A stretch of DNA of 8,334 nt from Bermanella sp047628755 (GTDB lineage: Bacteria; Pseudomonadota; Gammaproteobacteria; Pseudomonadales; Oceanobacteraceae). Each line of letters begins with the position of its first letter. The first letter of the stretch is position 1. Positions 1 through 6,330 of the stretch are shown here, piece by piece. A program made the translations under genes and the position numbers. The notes below the pieces were generated by a model, which was given only the letters and a program-made list of their open reading frames with translations, did no database searches and was not told where the DNA came from. Where the stretch lies: NCBI GenBank assembly GCA_047628755.1, contig JBLHVV010000122.1:1-8334 (forward strand). Direction: 5' to 3'.

Positions 1-1397
1 TTACTTTGAATACCGCGCTTACTAATTGAATAACGGTCTTCCTCAGGTAAGAACATGGTCACACCTAACGCACGGCCACGGGGGATTATAGATACCTTAT
101 AAACTGGGTCGTGCTCTGGCATTAAGCGACCCACAATGGCGTGGCCAGCTTCATGGTAAGCTGTGTTTACTTTTTCTTTGTCTGACATAACCATAGTTTT
201 GCGCTCGGCGCCCATCATGATTTTATCTTTGGCTTTTTCAAATTCTTCCATGCTTACATTGGTTCGAGCTGCACGGGCCGCAAATAACGCGGCTTCATTT
301 ACCAAATTGGCTAAATCGGCACCTGAGAATCCTGGCGTTCCGCGAGCAATCACTTTTGCATCAATATCATCCGATACTGGTACTTTACGCATATGAACTT
401 TCAATATTTGCTCGCGGCCGCGAATATCTGGTAATCCAACTGTGACCTGGCGGTCAAATCGACCTGGACGCAATAGCGCTGGATCCAATACGTCTGGACG
501 GTTAGTAGCAGCGATTACAATAATACCGTCGTTGCCTTCAAAGCCATCCATTTCAACTAATAATTGGTTTAAAGTTTGCTCTCGTTCGTCATTACCACCG
601 CCCATACCAACACCACGGCTGCGACCAACTGCATCAATCTCATCTATAAAGATAATACATGGAGCTTGTTTTTTAGCTTGATCAAACATGTCTCGAACAC
701 GGGATGCACCCACACCCACAAACATTTCAACAAAGTCAGAGCCTGAAATTGAGAAGAAAGGCACCTTAGCTTCGCCAGCGATGGCTTTAGCTAAAAGGGT
801 TTTACCTGTACCAGGCTGTCCAGCCATTAATACGCCACGAGGAATTTGGCCACCTAAGCGCTGATATTTAGCAGGGTCACGTAAAAAATCTACTAATTCT
901 TGGACGTCTTCTTTTGCTTCATCACAACCCGCCACGTCAGCAAATGTTGTCTTAATCTGATCTTCACCTAGTAATTTGGCCTTAGACTTACCAAAAGACA
1001 TTGGGCCACGTCCGCCACCGCCGCCCCCTTGCATCTGACGCATAAAAAACATAAATACAGCAATAATGACTAAAATTGGGAACGAGGCAACCAGTAACTG
1101 AGTCCAGATACTTTGCTGCTCAGGTTTTTTACCTTGCACTTCAACTTTGTTTTCTAGCAATTCATCGATCATCTTAGGATCATGACCTGGGCGAACGGTA
1201 TCGAACATTTGACCGTTACTAAATTCACCATCGATGTTAGCTCCAGAGATGGTGACTTTTTTCACCTGTCCGCTTTGCACAAACTGAATGAACTGTGAGT
1301 AAGCTATCTCCTGGTTAGAGACTGGCGTATCCAGTTGCTTAAATACAGTTAGCAGAACGGTGGCTATTATTAGCCATAATATTAAATTCTTTGCCAT
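1..1397 (-). CDS. ftsH: ATP-dependent zinc metalloprotease FtsH, C-terminus cut by the window edge
   Basis: FtsH is a hexameric inner-membrane protease that extracts and degrades membrane proteins and short-lived cytosolic regulators; in E. coli these include LpxC and the heat-shock sigma factor. Seen here are 465 codons of a family usually about 640 residues long. Residues 4-20 form a first membrane segment, followed by a short periplasmic region, a second membrane segment at about 100-119 and a glycine run at 124-129. The AAA+ module has Walker A GQPGTGKT at 193-200, pore phenylalanine F226, Walker B with D252/E253, and arginine fingers R310 and R313. The protease zinc motif HEAGH is at 415-419. 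The third zinc ligand lies past the edge. The ATG at 1397 gives the family N-terminus, MAKNLILW, but only a distant GAGG precedes it. Walker A has Q where P is usual. The usual upstream partner rlmE is missing. Identity is very secure. Confidence 0.98.
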   Translation of the reverse strand, partial: MAKNLILWLIIATVLLTVFKQLDTPVSNQEIAYSQFIQFVQSGQVKKVTISGANIDGEFSNGQMFDTVRPGHDPKMIDELLENKVEVQGKKPEQQSIWTQLLVASFPILVIIAVFMFFMRQMQGGGGGGRGPMSFGKSKAKLLGEDQIKTTFADVAGCDEAKEDVQELVDFLRDPAKYQRLGGQIPRGVLMAGQPGTGKTLLAKAIAGEAKVPFFSISGSDFVEMFVGVGASRVRDMFDQAKKQAPCIIFIDEIDAVGRSRGVGMGGGNDEREQTLNQLLVEMDGFEGNDGIIVIAATNRPDVLDPALLRPGRFDRQVTVGLPDIRGREQILKVHMRKVPVSDDIDAKVIARGTPGFSGADLANLVNEAALFAARAARTNVSMEEFEKAKDKIMMGAERKTMVMSDKEKVNTAYHEAGHAIVGRLMPEHDPVYKVSIIPRGRALGVTMFLPEEDRYSISKRGIQS

Positions 1398-1475
1398 GTT
1401 TACGCTGGTCCAACCTCGATTTAAATTAGGTGTCAAAAGACTTATTTAGTACTTCTTTCAACATTACTACAACTA

Positions 1476-1481
1476 ATTATA
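1476..1481 (-). promoter_or_regulatory. Possible -10 box for ftsH
   Basis: On the minus strand a perfect TATAAT lies about 80 bases before the ftsH ATG. No good -35 hexamer is found 16-18 bases upstream; the nearest similar one, TTGCCA (complement of 1507-1512), is 25 bases away, which is too far. The -10 alone could be chance in AT-rich DNA, so this is tentative. No clear heat-shock promoter was recognised. Confidence 0.3.
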
Positions 1482-1696
1482 GATAGTCACGATTACTTCA
1501 CTAGTCTGGCAACAAAATTAACTATCTGCCAGATCGCGATCAAAATTCATGCAATCAGGGCCTCTATTCGGCCCAACATATCTAAAGTGTATTTCTATAG
1601 ATACATATTGGGGATCTGTTTTTGAATTACAAGAGCTAGAACCATGGCTTTATGCGAATAAATGAAAATTAATCATTCATTGATAATAACAGAGAA

Positions 1697-1726
1697 TTAC
1701 AGCAATGGGCTGAATCCTGTTATAAT
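1697..1726 (+). promoter_or_regulatory. Extended -10 promoter of yhbY
   Basis: A perfect extended -10, TGTTATAAT, covers 1718-1726, with a weak -35 TTACAG at 1697-1702 and an 18-base spacer. Extended -10 promoters tolerate a poor -35. Transcription would begin near 1733, giving a leader of about 30 bases before yhbY. AT-rich DNA lies upstream and could act as an UP element. Confidence 0.7.
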
Positions 1727-1761
1727 ACTGCTTATCAACAATATCAGAGCAAATAGCTGCA

Positions 1762-2064
1762 ATGCCATTATCCCAAGATAGAAAAAAAGCCTTAAAAACC
1801 ATTGGTCACAAGTTAAACCCAGTTGTGACTGTGGCCGGAAAGGGATTAACAGAAAATGTGCTTATGGAGATTAACCGTGCATTAGAAGATCACGAGTTAA
1901 TTAAAGTAAAGTTTACCGTTGGTGACCGCGAGCTAAAAGAAGAATTACTCGCGCAGGCTGAGAAAGCTACTCGCTCAGAGTTAGTTCAAAGTATTGGTAA
2001 CATTGGCCTGTTCTTTAGAGCCGCGAGAGAACCAGACCCTAAAAAGACTAATTTGAATGCTTGA
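1762..2064 (+). CDS. yhbY: YhbY family CRM-domain RNA-binding protein
   Basis: This is a 100-residue cytosolic RNA-binding protein of the CRM family, linked in E. coli to assembly of the 50S ribosomal subunit. The whole protein is a single CRM domain. Family signatures visible are the N-terminal block ending in GKGLT (residues 26-30), the central HELIKVK segment (44-50), and the C-terminal IGNIGLFFR (78-86), equivalent to the E. coli stretch around VQVIGKTLVLYR. Length matches the E. coli protein of about 97 residues. The ATG at 1762 gives the typical N-terminus; the ribosome binding site is weak (GAGC about 10 bases upstream). The gene has its own promoter and ends 32 bases before a strong terminator, so it is probably a single-gene transcript. 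It diverges from ftsH, as in relatives, but the rlmE that usually separates them is absent. Confidence 0.95.
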   Translation: MPLSQDRKKALKTIGHKLNPVVTVAGKGLTENVLMEINRALEDHELIKVKFTVGDRELKEELLAQAEKATRSELVQSIGNIGLFFRAAREPDPKKTNLNA

Positions 2065-2096
2065 GCCTTATCTTAAATAGATAAAGACACATGCAC

Positions 2097-2135
2097 AAAA
2101 AAGCCCCGTGATTAATTTCTATCACGGGGCTTTTT
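2097..2135. terminator. Bidirectional intrinsic terminator between yhbY and purL
   Basis: A 12-bp perfect stem (AAGCCCCGTGAT at 2101-2112 with ATCACGGGGCTT at 2121-2132) closes an 8-base loop. It has an A run on the left (2097-2102) and a T run on the right (2131-2135), so it works as a terminator read from either strand. It sits between convergent yhbY and purL, eight bases from the purL stop codon, and should end both transcripts. Confidence 0.93.
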
Positions 2136-2143
2136 ATTAGGCC

Positions 2144-5100
2144 TTAATTACACCAAGCTCGGGCGTTACGGAACATTCTCATCCAAGCACCGTCTTCGCT
2201 CCACTCATCTGGCTGATAAGAGTTTTGCACTGCGCGGAATACACGCTCAGGATGCGGCATCATAATCGTTACGCGGCCATTAGCGGCTGTTAAACCGGTA
2301 ATACCTTGCACAGAACCATTGGGATTAGCCGGATACGCTTCTGTTGTTAAACCAAAGTTATCAACATAACGCAACGCAACCGTGCTGCTTTTATTCACAG
2401 CGGCTAAATCTGCCTCTGAACTAAATTCAGCATGCCCCTCACCATGAGCCACTGAAATTGGCATACGCGAGCCCGCCATTCCAGTAAGCATCACCGAGTT
2501 ACTTTCTTGCACTTCTACCATGGCAACACGAGACTCAAACTGTTCTGATTGATTGCGCACAAAGTGCGGCCATGCGTCAGCCCCTGGAATCAATTCGTGC
2601 AAGTTTGATAACATCTGACAACCGTTGCAAACACCCAGGGTAAAGGTGTTTGCACGCTCAAAGAATGCCTTGAATTGTTCTCGAGCAATGTCATTAAACA
2701 AAATAGATTTAGCCCAGCCTTCACCAGCGCCCAATACGTCACCGTAGGAGAAACCGCCACAAGCCACTAGGCCGCGGAAACCCTCCAGAGTTACTCGACC
2801 TGAAAGCACGTCGCTCATGTGAACATCTTGCGTTGTGAAGCCTGCCTTATCAAATGCAGCTGCCATTTCTATTTGGCCGTTAACTCCTTGCTCGCGCAAG
2901 ATGGCTACCTTTGGTCGACCCGCTAGACCCTTGGTAATATCTTCATTAACATCAAAGGTTAATTCAGCATGCAAACCTGGGTCATGAGCATCGAGCAAGC
3001 TATCAAACTCTTGCTTAGCGCAGTCGGCGTTATCGCGCATGGCCTGGATCTCATAAGAAGTACGCGACCATAAACGGTGCAGCTCAATACGGGTTTCATT
3101 TATTAGTGTGTCGCCATTTAAACTAACCGTAATGGTGTCCTGATCATTTAGGTTAGCGACAACTGCGCTGCAATCACCTAGGCCTGCGGCATTTAATTGC
3201 GCTAATACGAATTCAGTATCGCTTTGACGAATCTGAATTACGCCGCCTAACTCTTCAGAAAATAATGCAGGCATAATATCGTCAGCACCATCAACCAAAA
3301 CATCTAGCTTAATGTCCACGCCCACATGACCAGCGAAACTCATTTCAGTTAATGTAGCCCAAAGGCCGCCATCTGAGCGGTCGTGGTAAGCCAATAGCTT
3401 GTCGTCTTGATTTAGACCCTGTATTACAGCAAAGAATGCTTTTAAGTCCTCTGCTTCAACTACGTCAGGCACATCGTTACCAAGCTGGTCGAACACCTGA
3501 GTGAATGCAGACGCACCTAAGCGATTTTTACCGCGACCCAAATCAATTAAGATCAAATCTGATTCTTCATCATCGGCGCGCAATTGCGGCGTTAATGTCT
3601 TGCGTGCGTCTTGTACTGGAGCAAAACCCGTTACGACCAAAGACATTGGTGACGTGACTGCTTTTTCTTCACCACTCTCTTCACTCCATTTGGTTTTCAT
3701 AGACATGGAGTCTTTACCAACAGGAATGGTTAAACCTAACGCTGGACATAACTCCATACCCACCGCTTTTACAGTTTGGTATAAGTTTTCATCTTCGCCT
3801 GGGTGGCCAGCTGCGCACATCCAGTTAGCTGACAATTTGACGTCGCTGAGCTTTTCAATTTTAGACGCGGCAATATTAGTAATCACCTCGCCCACCGCCA
3901 TACGACCAGAAGCTGGACCATTGATAATAGCGGCCGGAGTGCGCTCACCCATTGCCATGGCTTCGCCGGTATAACCATCGTACGACGCAGTGGTGACAGC
4001 AACATCAGCAACTGGAACCTGCCAAGGACCTACAAATTGATCACGGGCAACCGTACCGGTTATGGAGCGATCGGCAATAGTGATCAAAAAGCTTTTACTG
4101 GCTACCGATGGCAGCTGCAATATACGCAATGCCGCGTCTTTTAATTCAATACCAGTAAAGTTTATATCTGGAAATTGTGAGTTTTTAGTTTCAACACTGC
4201 GATGCATACGAGGCGCTTTGCCTAATAAAATTTGCAGTGGTAAATCAACAGGTTTATTATCAAAATGGCTGTCGGCAACCGTTAAGTGCTGCTCTTCTGT
4301 AGCTTCGCCAATCACCGCGAACGGGCAACGCTCACGCTCACAAAGTTCTTCAAATTTAGCCAAGTTTTCAGGAGCAACAGCCAATACATAGCGCTCTTGA
4401 GATTCGTTACACCAAACCGCTAGTGGACTCATACTCGGCTCGTCGTTTGGAATATTACGCAATTGAAAGTTACCGCCACGACCGGCATCGTTTATCAATT
4501 CAGGAAACGCATTAGACAAACCACCTGCGCCCACATCGTGGATAAATACGATGGGGTTGTCATCGCCCATCTGCCAGCAACGATCAATTACCTCCTGGCA
4601 GCGGCGCTCCATTTCTGGGTTACCCCGTTGTACCGAGGCAAAATCTAAGTCTTCGTTTGAATCGCCCGTATCAACTGATGATGCCGCACTGCCACCCAAG
4701 CCAATTTGCATAGCTGGGCCACCCAAAGCGATTAACTTTCCGCCCACTGGTATTTCTTTTTTCTGCACGTGTTCTTCACGAATATTTCCGTAACCACCGG
4801 CAATCATAATGGGCTTGTGATAACCTCGGACCTCTCCGTCAGCCTGGCTTTCGAACGTGCGAAAATAACCGCAAATGTTTGGACGACCAAATTCATTATT
4901 AAATGCTGCCCCACCAATCGGGCCTTCAAGCATAATGTCTAAAGCAGAAACAATTCTAGACGGTTTACCATAGTGACTCTCCCAAGGCTGCTCGTAACCA
5001 GGAATCTTTAAATCAGACACAGTAAAGCCCGTCAGGCCGGCTTTAGGTTTAGAACCTATACCAGTTGCACCTTCGTCACGAATCTCACCACCCGAACCAG

Positions 5101-6013
5101 TAGCGGCTCCAGAGAAAGGGGCGATGGCCGTTGGATGGTTGTGAGTTTCAACCTTCATTAAGATGGCCATTTGCTCTTTATTGTAGCTGTACTCTTTATT
5201 CTCTGGGTTTGGGAAAAAACGACCCGCCTCACTACCACGAATGACTGATGAGTTATCTTTATAGGCCGACAATACATCTGTACTATTGCATTCGTAGGTA
5301 TTTTTAATCATTTGGAATAACGACTTGTCTTGTGTCTCACCATCAATATCCCAACTGGCGTTGAATATTTTATGACGGCAATGCTCTGAATTTGCCTGCG
5401 CAAACATCATTAGCTCAATGTCGTTAGGATTACGACCTAATGTATTGTAGTTTTCTACAAGATAGTCGATTTCATCTTCTGCTAAGGCCAAACCAAGCTT
5501 ACCGTTCGCCACAACCAATGCCTCACGTCCACCCGATATAATATCAATCTGCGTCATGGGGCTAGGTTCAGCATGAGAGAACAACGCTTGCACTGCATCA
5601 TAATCAGTAAATACAGTTTCAACCATACGATCGTAAAGTACTTCTTTCACCGCATTTAAATCAACAGCGCCAGTTACCCAATAAGCAATACCGCGCTCTA
5701 AGCGCTTCACACTTGTTAAACCACAGTTGTTTGCAATGTCGGTAGCTTTAGAAGACCAAGGGCTAATAGTGCCAATACGCGGTACAACCAAAAGCATATT
5801 GCCTGAGGTCGTTTCTTTCTCTGCTTTTGGCCCATAACGTAAAATTCGCTCGAGCACCATTTGCTGCTTATCTGATAAATCAGCATTTAATTGAACGAAA
5901 TGTACAAATTCTGCGTATACAGAAGTTACTTGAGGTTGAATCGCTTGAAGCTTCGTTAAAAGTTTTTCACGGCGGAAAGCAGAGAGAGCAGGAGCAGCTG
6001 ACAGTTTTAGCAT
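2144..6013 (-). CDS. purL: Phosphoribosylformylglycinamidine synthase (FGAM synthase), large fused form
   Basis: PurL catalyses the fourth step of de novo purine synthesis, turning FGAR, ATP and glutamine into FGAM in the cytosol. This is the single-chain type, 1289 residues against 1295 in E. coli. Order seen: N-terminal PurS-like domain (about 1-150), a linker, two synthase halves (about 170-1030), and a class I glutamine amidotransferase domain from about residue 1034. Motifs include ETHNHP at 289-294, the glycine-rich GAATGSGGEIRDE that follows, and GKDSMSMK at 766-773. The amidotransferase nucleophile is C1129 in GVCNGCQ, and its partners are H1254 and E1256 in PHPER. The ATG at 6013 gives the usual N-terminus (MLKLSAAPALSAF), though no good ribosome binding site precedes it. 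No PurR-type operator (ACGCAAACG half sites) was seen upstream. The gene is intact and divergent from mltF, as in E. coli. Confidence 0.99.
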   Translation of the reverse strand: MLKLSAAPALSAFRREKLLTKLQAIQPQVTSVYAEFVHFVQLNADLSDKQQMVLERILRYGPKAEKETTSGNMLLVVPRIGTISPWSSKATDIANNCGLTSVKRLERGIAYWVTGAVDLNAVKEVLYDRMVETVFTDYDAVQALFSHAEPSPMTQIDIISGGREALVVANGKLGLALAEDEIDYLVENYNTLGRNPNDIELMMFAQANSEHCRHKIFNASWDIDGETQDKSLFQMIKNTYECNSTDVLSAYKDNSSVIRGSEAGRFFPNPENKEYSYNKEQMAILMKVETHNHPTAIAPFSGAATGSGGEIRDEGATGIGSKPKAGLTGFTVSDLKIPGYEQPWESHYGKPSRIVSALDIMLEGPIGGAAFNNEFGRPNICGYFRTFESQADGEVRGYHKPIMIAGGYGNIREEHVQKKEIPVGGKLIALGGPAMQIGLGGSAASSVDTGDSNEDLDFASVQRGNPEMERRCQEVIDRCWQMGDDNPIVFIHDVGAGGLSNAFPELINDAGRGGNFQLRNIPNDEPSMSPLAVWCNESQERYVLAVAPENLAKFEELCERERCPFAVIGEATEEQHLTVADSHFDNKPVDLPLQILLGKAPRMHRSVETKNSQFPDINFTGIELKDAALRILQLPSVASKSFLITIADRSITGTVARDQFVGPWQVPVADVAVTTASYDGYTGEAMAMGERTPAAIINGPASGRMAVGEVITNIAASKIEKLSDVKLSANWMCAAGHPGEDENLYQTVKAVGMELCPALGLTIPVGKDSMSMKTKWSEESGEEKAVTSPMSLVVTGFAPVQDARKTLTPQLRADDEESDLILIDLGRGKNRLGASAFTQVFDQLGNDVPDVVEAEDLKAFFAVIQGLNQDDKLLAYHDRSDGGLWATLTEMSFAGHVGVDIKLDVLVDGADDIMPALFSEELGGVIQIRQSDTEFVLAQLNAAGLGDCSAVVANLNDQDTITVSLNGDTLINETRIELHRLWSRTSYEIQAMRDNADCAKQEFDSLLDAHDPGLHAELTFDVNEDITKGLAGRPKVAILREQGVNGQIEMAAAFDKAGFTTQDVHMSDVLSGRVTLEGFRGLVACGGFSYGDVLGAGEGWAKSILFNDIAREQFKAFFERANTFTLGVCNGCQMLSNLHELIPGADAWPHFVRNQSEQFESRVAMVEVQESNSVMLTGMAGSRMPISVAHGEGHAEFSSEADLAAVNKSSTVALRYVDNFGLTTEAYPANPNGSVQGITGLTAANGRVTIMMPHPERVFRAVQNSYQPDEWSEDGAWMRMFRNARAWCN

Positions 6014-6033
6014 TGCTGGAGGGCCTACGTATT

Positions 6034-6090
6034 AGTGGTGAAAAATTGGAGGCCAAATCATACTTGAAAGCCACAAGTCTAACCACCACT
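6034..6090 (-). promoter_or_regulatory. Possible structured 5' leader of purL mRNA (three-way junction)
   Basis: Read on the minus strand, AGTGGTG (complement of 6084-6090) pairs with CACCACT (complement of 6034-6040), closing a domain with two inner hairpins. The first is ACTTG/CAAGT (6062-6066 with 6074-6078, 7-base loop); the second is TTGG/CCAA (6046-6049 with 6053-6056, 3-base loop). The closing stem ends 20 bases before the purL start. A weak -10 (CATAAT) would start transcription right at the outer stem. It does not match the purine riboswitch core. The stems are short, so chance pairing is possible. Confidence 0.3.
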
Positions 6091-6136
6091 GAAACAAGGA
6101 TTATGGGAGGTTTTTTATAAAATATGAGTATCTTAG

Positions 6137-6150
6137 TGCTCACATGAGCA
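6137..6150. repeat. Operator-like inverted repeat TGCTCA-CA-TGAGCA
   Basis: A perfect 6-bp inverted repeat with a 2-base centre spans 14 bases. The centre is too small for an RNA hairpin loop, so a dimeric DNA-binding protein site is more plausible than a terminator. It lies 124 bases upstream of the purL start and 181 bases upstream of the mltF start, so it could serve either gene. I do not recognise the regulator. Confidence 0.45.
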
Positions 6151-6235
6151 TTATTTGGCCTATATAACTAAAGGTTCTAAAGAATGTACAACCAACAACT
6201 GCGGGGGCTAGAGGTGATAAATATAGAAAAGACAC

Positions 6236-6249
6236 TTATTATCTAATAA
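6236..6249. repeat. AT-rich inverted repeat TTATTA-TC-TAATAA
   Basis: This is a second 6-2-6 inverted repeat, ending six bases before the proposed mltF -35 box. That position suits an activator site or an UP element. Because it is made only of A and T apart from the central C, chance is a real alternative. Confidence 0.35.
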
Positions 6250-6255
6250 TAGAGT

Positions 6256-6284
6256 TTGGTGTTTTTTTAATCGCATTATAAAAT
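6256..6284 (+). promoter_or_regulatory. Likely promoter of mltF
   Basis: The -35 candidate TTGGTG (6256-6261) is 17 bases from the -10 candidate TAAAAT (6279-6284, five of six consensus bases). Transcription would start near 6291, right at an upstream in-frame ATG (6292). That would leave the ATG at 6331 with a normal leader of about 40 bases, in agreement with the ribosome binding site evidence. Confidence 0.5.
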
Positions 6285-6316
6285 ATGAACCATGTCACAC
6301 TTTAACAACGATACGC

Positions 6317-6323
6317 AGGAGGG
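6317..6323 (+). promoter_or_regulatory. Ribosome binding site that sets the mltF start
   Basis: AGGAGGG stands seven bases before the ATG at 6331, near-perfect in sequence and spacing. The in-frame ATG at 6292 has no such site. The start at 6331 is therefore preferred, trimming 13 residues from the longest reading frame. Confidence 0.9.
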
Positions 6324-6330
6324 TAATAAA

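Larger units (their letters stand above)
1398..1761. other. Non-coding divergent gap between ftsH and yhbY
   Basis: No credible gene is seen on either strand of these 364 bases. The minus strand has many stops just before ftsH and lacks the methyltransferase motifs expected of RlmE. The gap holds a cluster of inverted repeats: TCTGGCA at 1505-1511 with TGCCAGA at 1527-1533; the perfect palindrome GATCGCGATC at 1532-1541; GGGCC at 1558-1562 with GGCCC at 1570-1574; and TATCTA at 1579-1584 with TAGATA at 1598-1603. None is followed by a good T tract, so they do not look like terminators. AATGAA at 1661-1666 and TTCATT at 1676-1681 form another repeat, in AT-rich DNA upstream of the yhbY promoter. 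Confidence 0.7.
6014..6330. other. Divergent control region between purL and mltF
   Basis: These 317 bases hold no credible protein gene. From left to right they contain a possible folded leader of purL (6034-6090), a weak minus-strand -10 candidate CATAAT (complement of 6100-6105), the inverted repeat at 6137-6150, a second AT-rich inverted repeat at 6236-6249, a likely mltF promoter (6256-6284) and the mltF ribosome binding site (6317-6323). GGAGG occurs three times on the plus strand within 100 bases (6018, 6048, 6106), so the purL leader RNA would carry CCUCC repeatedly. A 20-codon reading frame at 6184-6246 is discussed under findings but not called a gene. Confidence 0.7.

Noticed and set aside
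163..681. Two plus-strand open frames inside ftsH
   Set aside because: Both are antisense to the AAA+ and protease domains of FtsH, whose motifs are intact on the other strand.
1532..1541. GATCGCGATC as a dispersed repeat element, since it recurs at 6511-6520 within mltF
   Set aside because: Only two copies are seen, one coding for DRD in MltF. It is not the cyanobacterial HIP1 sequence (GCGATCGC), and chance is enough to explain it.
1558..1574. The GGGCC/GGCCC stem as a terminator
   Set aside because: No T tract follows on either strand, and no gene ends nearby.
3501..3974. A 157-codon plus-strand open frame inside purL
   Set aside because: It is antisense to well-conserved PurL sequence, has no recognisable domain and no ribosome binding site; it is a shadow frame.
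6034..6090. A classic purine (guanine/adenine) riboswitch upstream of purL
   Set aside because: The junction lacks the conserved core bases, and the two hairpin loops are 7 and 3 bases rather than two matching 7-base kissing loops.
5827..6120. A 97-codon plus-strand frame running from the purL 5' end into the gap
   Set aside because: Two thirds of it is antisense to the PurL N-terminus, and the rest covers the purL leader. No family resemblance is seen.
6292..6330. An upstream start for MltF at the ATG at 6292
   Set aside because: It lacks a ribosome binding site, coincides with the predicted transcript start, and adds 13 polar residues before the signal segment. The ATG at 6331 has AGGAGGG at ideal spacing.
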